A DNA stretch of 10,862 nucleotides from JALHRI01 sp044351685 (GCA_044351685.1 JBILFK010000037.1:1-10862); one strand, 5' to 3'; positions 1 to 6,402 are shown, counted from the first letter of the stretch. A program made the numbers and translations. Notes: generated by a model from the letters alone, not told the origin.

Positions 1-1
1 G

Positions 2-88
2 GCTGGGCAAGTCGTTGCGCGTGACATTCGCCCGCATGATACGGTACAGGGGAATCTGTTCACGGCTGCCCCCGCCATTATGCGTTAA
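2..88 (+). CDS. 3' end of an unidentified gene (possible UmuC-type tail)
   Basis: The frame starting at base 2 is open from the window edge to a TAA at 86-88 and gives 28 residues ending in PAIMR. The 5' part lies outside the window. The pattern AG..V..D..P....QG.LF is faintly like the segment that opens the C-terminal DUF4113 region of UmuC-type Y-family DNA polymerases, which has AGV.L.D..P....Q..LF. If so, the usual last ~50 residues of that region are missing, because the stop follows eight residues later. This is pattern memory from a short stretch and should not be used as a name. The stop lies 22 bases before the next start on the same strand, so the two could be co-transcribed. Confidence 0.4.
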   Translation, partial: AGQVVARDIRPHDTVQGNLFTAAPAIMR

Positions 89-110
89 TCAACATTTATA
101 ACAGGGATAT

Positions 111-458
111 ATGGACGCTTCTCTTCTTTCACGCATCAACGGCGAATGGCTGCAAACCCATTTTAAATCGAATGACGCAATTAATGCCCAAACAAAAAGC
201 TTTTTCGATGTTGCCAAACGCAGTTTACGCAGCATGGAACTTGCCAGCCAAATGAGCGATTTGGTAGGCTGGAAATTTCATGCCAGCGCGATTAAAATCG
301 CCGCAACAAAAATTACTGCACGCCGCATTGTCAGCCTGTGCGAAGAAGCGGAATCGATGTTGTCGCTTAGCGCAACCGATGGCACGTCTCTCATTTACCA
401 TTTCGAAAAAGAACTGGTTATTTTGCGCCACGAGCTCGACCAACTGGTTGCGGCTTAA
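111..458 (+). CDS. small helical protein, faintly HPt-like
   Basis: This encodes 115 residues with an ATG start and an AGGGA ribosome binding site at 103-107. It has no signal peptide or membrane segment and looks all-helical. Residues 50-80 contain a single histidine (H57) followed by an Ala/Lys/Ile-rich helix and then RRIVSLCEEAE. This recalls the active-site helix of histidine phosphotransfer (HPt) domains, where His is followed by a Lys/Gly/Ser stretch and later by L..C..LE. The spacing from His to Cys is two residues longer than usual and the LKGSS-like core is not matched, so phosphotransfer is only a guess. The length suits a single HPt domain. Its stop codon overlaps the stop of the opposing acpS (shared bases 455-458). 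No partner kinase or response regulator is in the window. Confidence 0.75.
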   Translation: MDASLLSRINGEWLQTHFKSNDAINAQTKSFFDVAKRSLRSMELASQMSDLVGWKFHASAIKIAATKITARRIVSLCEEAESMLSLSATDGTSLIYHFEKELVILRHELDQLVAA

Positions 459-862
459 ATCACCTCAATCATCACGATGGCGGTTGCCGTGGGGTAATCA
501 TCGGAAAGTGTCAGGTGTATCTGGGCTTTTTCCTGTGCTGCGTGCTTCTCCAACCATAATTTGGCATTGCCGTGCAGCTGAATGGTGGGCTTACCACTAA
601 GTAAATTCACCACTTCAATATCCCGCCAATGTATGCCGTTTGCAATACCGGTGCCCATAGCTTTGGCGCAGGCTTCTTTCGCGGCAAAGCGTTTGGCATA
701 ACTGCTGGCACGTGAATTGTTTTTGCCGCTTTCGCTGCGCTTGTGGGCGCGCGCCTGCTCGGCCTGCGTGAATACGCGGTTTTCAAAACGATCGCCAAAA
801 CGCTTCAGCGAAGCCTCTATGCGCCGAATATCAATTTGGTCGTGGCCGATACCTAAAATCAT
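455..862 (-). CDS. acpS: holo-[acyl-carrier-protein] synthase
   Basis: AcpS moves the 4'-phosphopantetheine arm from coenzyme A to a serine of apo-acyl carrier protein, which switches on fatty acid synthesis; it acts in the cytoplasm. The 135-residue product has the two family signatures: an N-terminal GIGHDQIDIRRIE with the metal-binding Asp8, and RFAAKEACAKAMGTGI around residues 58-73 with the metal-binding Glu63. The length is normal for the single-domain bacterial enzyme. The start ATG overlaps the stop of pdxJ by four bases (ATGA, 859-862), so translation is probably coupled. The pdxJ-acpS pair is common in proteobacteria. The lepB and rnc genes that often follow acpS in alphaproteobacteria are absent here; an opposing gene follows instead. 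Confidence 0.95.
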   Translation of the reverse strand: MILGIGHDQIDIRRIEASLKRFGDRFENRVFTQAEQARAHKRSESGKNNSRASSYAKRFAAKEACAKAMGTGIANGIHWRDIEVVNLLSGKPTIQLHGNAKLWLEKHAAQEKAQIHLTLSDDYPTATAIVMIEVI

Positions 863-1596
863 GCACGCGCCTCATCCATGATGCGACGCATCGTGCGAAT
901 CGCATCGGCAAGCCCTGTAAACACGGCCTCACCCACTAAAAAATGCCCAATATTGAGCTCTACAATCTCTGCTATGGCGGCAATCGGCGCAACATTTTCA
1001 AAATTCAGCCCATGCCCTGCATGCACCTCAAGCCCAATCGATGCTGCCAGCGCCACTGAATGCTGAATATTTTTTAATTCTTCCTTGAATTCTGAACCCT
1101 GAATTTCGAACTCGGCATAATTTCCTGTATGCAACTCCACCACCTGTGCGCCAATGGCCTTTGAGGCGCGAATTTGCGCTTCTACCGGCGCAACAAACAT
1201 CGAAACACGAATGCCCAAAGCCACAAGCGGGGCAATATACTCACGCAAATAGGCGACATTACCAGCCACATCCAGTCCGCCTTCGGTCGTGCGTTCCTCG
1301 CGTTTTTCAGGCACCAAACACACCGCATGCGGTTTAATTTCAAGCGCCATGGCATGCATTTCTGCGGTGGCGGCCATTTCAAAATTCAGGGGCAAGGCCA
1401 CTTCATGCCGAAGCCGGCGAATATCGCCGTCGCGGATATGCCGCCTATCTTCGCGCAAATGCGCGGTAATGCCATCGGCACCCGCTTCTTTCGCAAGCAG
1501 CGCAGCGCGCACAGGGCATGGGTGCGCCCCACCGCGTGCATTGCGCAGGGTGGCCACATGGTCGATATTCACGCCGAGTCGCAGTGTGTTGTTCAT
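859..1596 (-). CDS. pdxJ: pyridoxine 5'-phosphate synthase
   Basis: PdxJ condenses 3-amino-2-oxopropyl phosphate with 1-deoxy-D-xylulose 5-phosphate to give pyridoxine 5'-phosphate, the ring-closing step of the DXP-dependent vitamin B6 pathway. The 245-residue protein shows the family motifs in order: LGVNIDHVATLRNARGG at residues 6-22, GADGITAHLREDRRHI, the LNFEMA glutamate, ELHTGNYA, VHAGHGLN and the C-terminal LNIGHFLVGEAVFTGL. Together these outline the complete TIM barrel, and the length is normal. The ATG at 1596 places the NIDHVATLRN motif at the expected N-terminal position, but no clear Shine-Dalgarno sequence precedes it. The upstream neighbour ends in a strong terminator, so this operon probably needs its own promoter inside 1597-1730, an interval largely filled by a repeat. 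Confidence 0.96.
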   Translation of the reverse strand: MNNTLRLGVNIDHVATLRNARGGAHPCPVRAALLAKEAGADGITAHLREDRRHIRDGDIRRLRHEVALPLNFEMAATAEMHAMALEIKPHAVCLVPEKREERTTEGGLDVAGNVAYLREYIAPLVALGIRVSMFVAPVEAQIRASKAIGAQVVELHTGNYAEFEIQGSEFKEELKNIQHSVALAASIGLEVHAGHGLNFENVAPIAAIAEIVELNIGHFLVGEAVFTGLADAIRTMRRIMDEARA

Positions 1597-1626
1597 ATTG
1601 TCGGTGTAGCGGTTCTGTTTCCCCGT

Positions 1627-1722
1627 GTCACCCCGACTTTCGCAGAACCGTCGGGTTCTATTATTACTCTACCGCTCTATCGCAAGAATGGTTCCCGACG
1701 TTGCTTCGCAAGTCGGAATGAC
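1627..1722. repeat. dispersed palindromic repeat, copy 1
   Basis: This is a 96-bp intergenic element related to 3667-3764. Its ends are imperfect inverted repeats: GTCACCCCGACTT at the left and AAGTCGGAATGAC at the right. A second inverted pair lies inside, CGTCGGG near 1649-1655 and CCCGACG at 1694-1700. The right half can form its own hairpin, CCGACGTTGC against GCAAGTCGG, with one bulged base. From CGTCGGG to the right end, about 64 of 74 bases match copy 2 by hand alignment; the left ~23 bases are more divergent. No coding potential was seen. The architecture resembles small palindromic elements or non-autonomous mobile elements (REP or MITE type). No transposase is nearby. Confidence 0.8.
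1658..1685 (-). promoter_or_regulatory. candidate promoter for pdxJ-acpS within the repeat
   Basis: On the minus strand TTGCGA (1680-1685) is separated by 16 bases from TAATAG (1658-1663), a fair sigma-70-like pair that would give a leader of about 55 bases before pdxJ. It lies within repeat copy 1, between the terminator of the preceding gene and pdxJ, where a promoter is needed. Both hexamers are imperfect. Copy 2 keeps the AATAATAGA segment but has a poorer -35. Confidence 0.3.
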
Positions 1723-1730
1723 GCCCAACA

Positions 1731-1760
1731 AAGAAAAAGCCCGCCTGTGAGGGCGGGCTT
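1731..1760 (-). terminator. intrinsic terminator of the 554-residue gene
   Basis: GCCCGCC (1739-1745) pairs perfectly with GGCGGGC (1752-1758) around a six-base loop, with flanking AA/TT pairs. Read on the minus strand, the stem is followed by TTTTTCTT, a good U-tract. It begins about 33 bases after the stop at 1793, so it ends the transcript of the unknown gene before pdxJ. On the plus strand the stem is followed by GGTTGCTTTT, a weaker tract with no plus-strand gene upstream to terminate. Confidence 0.9.
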
Positions 1761-1792
1761 GGTTGCTTTTGTTAGAGACGAAATTCTGAATA

Positions 1793-3457
1793 TTAGGCTA
1801 AACCCTGCCCAGCAGCGGCGCCCAAGCCTTGTTGTTGAATGGATGCTGCGCGCTCGCCCGGGCCACTATTGCCCGAACCCGCGACAAACATCGCCGTAAT
1901 TGCTGCAACACCACCACCAAGCATCGCTAAACGCGAGCCGCGGAATTTGCCTAGTTCTTTGCCCTCTTTTGCCAATTCGGCAACAGTTTTACCGGATTTG
2001 GTGGCTTCTTTTGCGAGCGCTTCTTCGCTCCAACGAAGAAAGCCCGTTGCTTTTTTAAACAACTCACCACCTTTAGCAGCTTCGCCCGTGCTACGTTTTG
2101 CAATAGCAGCGGCACCAGCTTCAAGATCCTTTGCCATTTCTGGAAATTGTTTAACAACACCGGCACGCTCTACTTCACCAAGTTCCGAGAACAATGCGGC
2201 ACCGTTCTCGCCTTTCAGCAGTTTTTCTAATGCAGCAGGATCACTGATTTTACCGGATTTTCCAATCAAACCACGTACCTGTTTGATTTCTGCCTGGAAC
2301 GTTTCGATAATTTTATCGACACCTGAAGCCTCGGCAATAGCTCGCTGCGCAGGCGAAAGCCCCTCAAGGATCTCTGCACCTTTGCTTGAGCGGAAAAGAT
2401 TTTTGAAGTCACCGACCTTTTCTTTAGGAAGCGTAAAGCCATGTTCGGCGCTGTAGGTAAACATGCCGTGCGCAGCTTTAATGCCCGATGAGATATGACG
2501 TGATTCTTCGAGCGCTTGTGCAAATGGTACGCCGCCTACTCTTAAACCTTTAATTTCACCTAATTTTTCAAGGGTCGTACTATCAAGTGTATGTAAATTT
2601 TTGAGCGCACCTGGCTTCTGAAGTACGTCTTGAACGGCGCCACGTACAGCAGAGGGTGATTTTTGCTTAAGCGCAGCTGCAATATCTTTACTTAAAACCT
2701 CAACAGCCGCAAGCTCACGAGCTGCTTTTGCAGCAACCTCAGCGGCATCGTATCCGTGCGCTTTCAGCGCCTTCAGAACTTCAGCGCCTGCTTCATCTTT
2801 ACTATATGCTGCAATCACCGCAGGGCCATTAGGACCACGAACGATTTCATCGAATCCTTTAAAGTCTTTTGCGACTTCTTCAACGCTGGTGAATTTCTTG
2901 ATTGCCTCTAGACCTTTAATCACACCTTCAGCATCCTTTAGCAGCTTAATAACTCTGGTATCTTGCTCCAGAAGGCCAACCAGAAGCTTGCCGTGCCCCT
3001 CCATGCCCTCCAACTCTTTCATGATCTCTTTAAGATGCGGAGCATTATCCGGGTGTTGAAGAATTTTTACGATTTGCTCATAGTTTGATTTAATTTTGCT
3101 AAGGTCAACATGCTCACCTGTGGTCACCAGACCTTTTATTTCAGCTACAGCTTTTTCACTTTGCGATAATTCAGCTACTGTTGCTGGCGCTGGCGCTGGC
3201 GTTGGCGCTGGCGTTGGCGCTGGCGGTGTCGCTGCACTTACTCGTGCAGCATGAGCATCCGCTGCGGCAGTGACTGCTTCGCCATGAGGCTTGTAAGCTA
3301 AGGATTCTTTTAGCGTCCGTTCAAAGTGCTCTGGATGCGCTTCACGCAAATCGTGCAAAATCTTTTGATCCGCTTCAGAGATCTCGCCACCCTTTTCAAG
3401 AATAGCTGCGATTTCCGATGACACGGCGGTAAAATCTTTAGGTGCTTCTGTACTCAT
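1793..3457 (-). CDS. unrecognised 554-residue helical protein with C-terminal membrane segment
   Basis: I do not recognise this family. Translation is well supported by an ATG preceded by AGGGAG (3465-3470) at good spacing and by a terminator just past the stop. Residues 1-76 are acidic and helical. Residues 77-92 form a Pro-Ala-Thr linker (PAPTPAPTPAPAPA). Residues ~95-500 are a long run of short amphipathic helices rich in Ala, Lys, Glu, Leu and Gly. One hydrophobic stretch lies at ~509-527 (LAMLGGGVAAITAMFVAG), followed by a ~27-residue Gly/Ala/Gln-rich tail. There is no N-terminal signal peptide, no cysteine and only one tryptophan (W476). No enzyme motif was seen. The topology suits a tail-anchored inner membrane protein, a protein secreted without a cleaved signal, or a structural filament-like protein; I cannot choose among them. 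It sits between rsh and pdxJ, genes that are normally close neighbours, with a repeat copy on either side. Third codon positions look more AT-rich than in pdxJ, suggesting a separate origin. Confidence 0.88.
   Translation of the reverse strand: MSTEAPKDFTAVSSEIAAILEKGGEISEADQKILHDLREAHPEHFERTLKESLAYKPHGEAVTAAADAHAARVSAATPPAPTPAPTPAPAPATVAELSQSEKAVAEIKGLVTTGEHVDLSKIKSNYEQIVKILQHPDNAPHLKEIMKELEGMEGHGKLLVGLLEQDTRVIKLLKDAEGVIKGLEAIKKFTSVEEVAKDFKGFDEIVRGPNGPAVIAAYSKDEAGAEVLKALKAHGYDAAEVAAKAARELAAVEVLSKDIAAALKQKSPSAVRGAVQDVLQKPGALKNLHTLDSTTLEKLGEIKGLRVGGVPFAQALEESRHISSGIKAAHGMFTYSAEHGFTLPKEKVGDFKNLFRSSKGAEILEGLSPAQRAIAEASGVDKIIETFQAEIKQVRGLIGKSGKISDPAALEKLLKGENGAALFSELGEVERAGVVKQFPEMAKDLEAGAAAIAKRSTGEAAKGGELFKKATGFLRWSEEALAKEATKSGKTVAELAKEGKELGKFRGSRLAMLGGGVAAITAMFVAGSGNSGPGERAASIQQQGLGAAAGQGLA
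3184..3225. repeat. seven tandem YTGGCG hexamers
   Basis: Seven consecutive copies of CTGGCG or TTGGCG lie in the coding region of the 554-residue gene. On the coding strand they encode the alternating Pro-Ala/Pro-Thr linker. Because the unit is six bases, copy number changes keep the frame and would only alter linker length by two residues each. Confidence 0.9.
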
Positions 3458-3464
3458 AACGAGT

Positions 3465-3486
3465 CTCCCTTATTTCCTCGTTTATA
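3465..3486 (-). promoter_or_regulatory. ribosome binding site and possible -10 of the 554-residue gene
   Basis: On the minus strand AGGGAG (3465-3470) lies seven bases before the ATG and TATAAA (3481-3486) lies 23 bases before it. The second would give a short leader of about 17 bases that still includes the ribosome binding site. No convincing -35 is present: the 17-bp spacing lands on CACACA. The ribosome binding site is solid and the promoter is tentative. Confidence 0.45.
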
Positions 3487-3666
3487 CCGCATCTAAATGA
3501 ATCTGTGTGTGAAGGTTTTGTGAAGACAGCAGGTTACGGGGTTCACATCGCAAAAAAACCAGGCATTTCTGTCAGTTTTTTGAAAAAACGATTTTTTTGA
3601 AAAAAATGAAAATTTGGTTTTACGGCATGCCATTTGGCGTAAAATACGTGCTGGATTCCCCCAAAC
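3487..3666. other. gene-free AT-rich spacer with palindromes
   Basis: The whole gap between the 554-residue gene and rsh (3458-3787, 330 bases) holds no supported gene. Besides repeat copy 2 and the start signals of the 554-residue gene, it contains two adjacent A/T-tract palindromes, GTTTTTTGAAAAAAC (3575-3589) and ATTTTTTTGAAAAAAAT (3591-3607). An AT-rich inverted repeat follows, TTTTACG (3618-3624) with CGTAAAA (3638-3644). Read leftward from rsh, that stem is followed by T-rich sequence, so it could be a weak terminator for the rpoZ-rsh transcript. Tracts of this kind also bend DNA. Confidence 0.5.
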
Positions 3667-3764
3667 GTCACCCCAACTTTTCATAAAAAACGTCGGGGTC
3701 TATTATTGCTTTACTGCATTATTGCGAGAATGGTTCCCGACGTTGCTTTGCAAGTCGGGATGAC
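3667..3764. repeat. dispersed palindromic repeat, copy 2
   Basis: This is a 98-bp relative of 1627-1722 in the same orientation. It has GTCACCCCAACTT at the left, AAGTCGGGATGAC at the right, and internal CGTCGGG/CCCGACG. The stretch GAATGGTTCCCGACGTTGCT is identical in both copies. It begins 23 bases past the rsh stop, so an rsh transcript would carry it as a 3' stem-loop. Together the two copies bracket the 554-residue gene along with its start signals and terminator. Confidence 0.8.
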
Positions 3765-3787
3765 ACGCATGACTTATAACAATGAGA

Positions 3788-5938
3788 TTACAACCGCTCT
3801 ACGGCCTGCACCACTTCTTTGGCGCGCAGCGAAGCCAGGATATTCGCCAGATGGCGGGCGTTTTTAACTTCCAGATCAATCAGCAGTTCAAAGAAATCGG
3901 TGCTGCGATTGGTGATTTTCAGGTTGCTGATATTGCCTTCATCCTTCGCAATCACATTAGCTACCGTGGCAAGCGATGCGGTTTCGTGGCTCAGTGTCAT
4001 TTTTACGCGGCTGATAAAGGTTTCATCCGGCCCGGCGGAAGCATCCCACGCCACATCGAGCCAGCGCTCGGGTGAATCGGCAAAGTTTTCAAGCGTTTCA
4101 CAATCCAGCGTATGGATGGCAACGCCCTTACCGGTAGCCACAATGCCCACAATTTTATCACCCGGTATCGGGTGGCAGCACCCCGCAAAGTGAATAGCCA
4201 TGCCGGGAATAAGCCCTTTAATGGGCATGGGCACAGATTTTTTGGTCGATTTCTTGCGCAGTTTGGCAATGCTGAAGGGGTTTTGCACCCCAGCATCTTC
4301 GGATTTGCGCGTGTGGAATACCGCATCGAACACCTGATTGCGGTTGATCATGCCCTCGCCCACCTCGGCATAAAGGTCGGCGGTTTCTTTCTTTTTGAAC
4401 ACGGCAAGCGCCGGTTCGAGCATTTTATCGGTTAAATCGTAACCTTCCTGCTTAAAGGTTTTTTGCAAAATGGCTTTGCCCAGCGCCAGATATTCATCGT
4501 GCTGCTGGGTACGCATGAATTTGCGAATTTCTGATTTGGCTTTGCCGGTGACCACAAACCGTTCCCAAGTGGGGCTGGGGGTTTGCGTTTTAGCCGTAAT
4601 AATTTCTACCTGGTCGCCGTTTTTCAGCTCGTGCTTCAGGGGCACGATACGGCCATTCACCTTGGCCCCCACGCAGGTAAACCCCACGCCCGAATGCACA
4701 GCAAAGGCAAAATCCACGGGTGTGCCAGCACGTGGCAGCGCAATAATATCGCCCTTCGGGGTAAAGCAAAACACCTGATCGTGATACATTTCGAGCTTGG
4801 TGTTCTCTAAAAATTCTTCGGCACCTTCTGATTGCTCGAGAATTTCAATCAGCTCGCGCACCCAGCGATATTGCATGCCATGCGTGCTTGCTGCATTATT
4901 TTGCTGTTTATAACCCCAGTGGGCAGCAATCCCGTATTCGGCGATTTCGTGCATTTCGTAGCTGCGTATCTGAATTTCGATGCGCTGCTGGTTGGGGCCA
5001 ATGACGGCCGTGTGAATGGACTGGTAGCCGTTGACTTTTGGTGTTGAGATATAATCTTTGAAATGGCCGGGAATCGTGTGGTATTTTTCGTGAATCAGGC
5101 CCAGAATCTGGTAGCATTCCCCTACCGTTTTCGCCATCACCCGAAACGCCACAATATCGGCTAATTGCTCAAAGCTCACGCCTTTCGATTCCATTTTTTT
5201 CCAAATGGAATAGGGTTTTTTCTCGCGTCCATACACCCGCGCGCCTTCAATACCCGCGCCCTCTATCAGCTCGCGCAGAATATCTTCTACGCGTTGCACT
5301 TGGTTTTGGCCTTGCTGGCGCAAGAAATCGAGTCGCTTCACAATCGATTCCCGCGCTTCGGGGAAAAGCTCGCGGAAGGCTAAATCTTGCAATTCTTCTT
5401 TAATACGACGCATGCCAATGCGCTCGGCGAGTGCAGCATAAATTTCGATGGTTTCGCGGGCAATACGCTGCCTTTTCTCAGGCTTCACAATATGGTCGAG
5501 GGTTTCCATATTGTGTAAACGGTCGGCCAGCTTCACCAGCAACACCCGCAAATCCTGCGACATGGCAATCACCAGTTTGCGAAAATTTTCGGCCTGTTTG
5601 GTGGATTCCGATTTAATTTCCAGCCGATTCAGCTTGGTAACGCCATCCACCAAATTGCGGATTTCTTCGCCAAACAGACTCTCGATTTCATCGAGCGTGG
5701 CGTCGGTGTCTTCGACGGTATCGTGCAGAAGCGCAGTGATAATCGAGGCGGCATCGAGCTTGTATTGCGTTAATTTATAAGCAACTTCAATAGGATGCGA
5801 TATATACGGGTCACCCGAAGCGCGCTTCTGGTTGCCGTGTTTTTGCATAGCGTACACATAGGCGCGGTTAATCGCGTCTTCGTCCACATCGGGATCGTAC
5901 GATTTTATTTTTTCAACGAGTTCAAGCTGGCGTATCAC
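3788..5938 (-). CDS. rsh: bifunctional (p)ppGpp synthetase/hydrolase Rsh
   Basis: Long RelA/SpoT homologue that makes and degrades the alarmone (p)ppGpp in response to starvation. All domains are present in 716 residues. The hydrolase domain has H48 in SHPIEVA, H72-D73 in LLHDTVEDT and D139 in KLADRLHNM. The synthetase domain has GREKKPYSIWKKM at ~237-249, D261, NGYQSIHT at 303-310 and EIQIRS with E321. A TGS domain lies at ~388-448, a Cys-Cys-His zinc-finger/RIS region at ~576-618 (FAGCCHPIPGD) and a C-terminal ACT domain at ~640-716. The intact His/Asp set argues for active hydrolysis. The loop that reads RFKD in bifunctional enzymes and EFDD in RelA reads HFKD here (292-295). The start is a GTG at 5938: MIRQLELVEKIKSYDPD aligns with known N-termini and an in-frame stop lies about 30 bases upstream. 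No Shine-Dalgarno is visible. It follows rpoZ by 51 bases and is probably co-transcribed. Bacterial genes of this type are also named spoT or relA. Confidence 0.96.
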   Translation of the reverse strand: MIRQLELVEKIKSYDPDVDEDAINRAYVYAMQKHGNQKRASGDPYISHPIEVAYKLTQYKLDAASIITALLHDTVEDTDATLDEIESLFGEEIRNLVDGVTKLNRLEIKSESTKQAENFRKLVIAMSQDLRVLLVKLADRLHNMETLDHIVKPEKRQRIARETIEIYAALAERIGMRRIKEELQDLAFRELFPEARESIVKRLDFLRQQGQNQVQRVEDILRELIEGAGIEGARVYGREKKPYSIWKKMESKGVSFEQLADIVAFRVMAKTVGECYQILGLIHEKYHTIPGHFKDYISTPKVNGYQSIHTAVIGPNQQRIEIQIRSYEMHEIAEYGIAAHWGYKQQNNAASTHGMQYRWVRELIEILEQSEGAEEFLENTKLEMYHDQVFCFTPKGDIIALPRAGTPVDFAFAVHSGVGFTCVGAKVNGRIVPLKHELKNGDQVEIITAKTQTPSPTWERFVVTGKAKSEIRKFMRTQQHDEYLALGKAILQKTFKQEGYDLTDKMLEPALAVFKKKETADLYAEVGEGMINRNQVFDAVFHTRKSEDAGVQNPFSIAKLRKKSTKKSVPMPIKGLIPGMAIHFAGCCHPIPGDKIVGIVATGKGVAIHTLDCETLENFADSPERWLDVAWDASAGPDETFISRVKMTLSHETASLATVANVIAKDEGNISNLKITNRSTDFFELLIDLEVKNARHLANILASLRAKEVVQAVERL

Positions 5939-5989
5939 ACTAAGTAATATAGCGTGTGTTGCGAGTCGTTACTAGTGCTTAGATGGCTT

Positions 5990-6379
5990 CTAGTCTTCGA
6001 CTTCGATGTTTTCTTCAACGAATGACATCCCTGCCGATGGTTGTTCCATCAGGTATTGGTTGGTATCGCTGAAAGCATCCTGCAGTTCACGTGCCGAAGA
6101 CGAATAGATGTTCGATACTTCATCATCTTCCACATGATCGTTCGGATCAAAGCCCTGACGCTTCTGGAAATGCGCCACGATTTCTTCCTGAACCAGTTTG
6201 AAATCAATGGTTTTATCGGCGATTTCACGCAGGGAAACTACGGCATCCTTATCGTTATCACGGTCAATCGTCAGTGGCATACCAGAAGAAATCTGCTTCG
6301 CGCGCTGGGCAGCGGTGATCACCAAATCAAAGCGGTTGGGGATGTTTAGAATGCAATCTTCAACGGTAACGCGTGCCAT
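5990..6379 (-). CDS. rpoZ: DNA-directed RNA polymerase omega subunit
   Basis: Omega is the small subunit that helps fold and assemble the beta' subunit of RNA polymerase and, in proteobacteria, forms part of a (p)ppGpp binding site. The 129-residue protein opens with MARVTVEDCI, followed by NRFDLVITAAQRAKQISSG and DAVVSLREIADKTI, all typical. The acidic C-terminal extension after ~residue 65 is variable in this family. The frame stays open upstream to 6499, but the start at 6379 is chosen because MARVTVEDC is the conserved N-terminus and AAAGGA lies about seven bases before it. The pairing with rsh downstream makes functional sense, since one gene product binds the alarmone that the other makes. 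Confidence 0.95.
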   Translation of the reverse strand: MARVTVEDCILNIPNRFDLVITAAQRAKQISSGMPLTIDRDNDKDAVVSLREIADKTIDFKLVQEEIVAHFQKRQGFDPNDHVEDDEVSNIYSSSARELQDAFSDTNQYLMEQPSAGMSFVEENIEVED

Positions 6380-6402
6380 GGGTCGTCCTTTCTGTTGCAT
6401 CC

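Noticed and set aside
1174..1899. 241-codon plus-strand open frame opposite pdxJ
   Set aside because: It runs antisense through pdxJ, the repeat and the terminator, and its product has no domain pattern. It is a shadow of pdxJ.
3493..3684. 63-codon minus-strand frame upstream of the unknown gene
   Set aside because: It crosses A/T-tract palindromes and the edge of repeat copy 2, with Phe/Lys runs from homopolymers. No ribosome binding site or protein character.
1627..3764. Composite transposon
   Set aside because: The repeats are about 97 bp with no transposase, and no target-site duplication was seen, so only a repeat-bracketed gene can be claimed.
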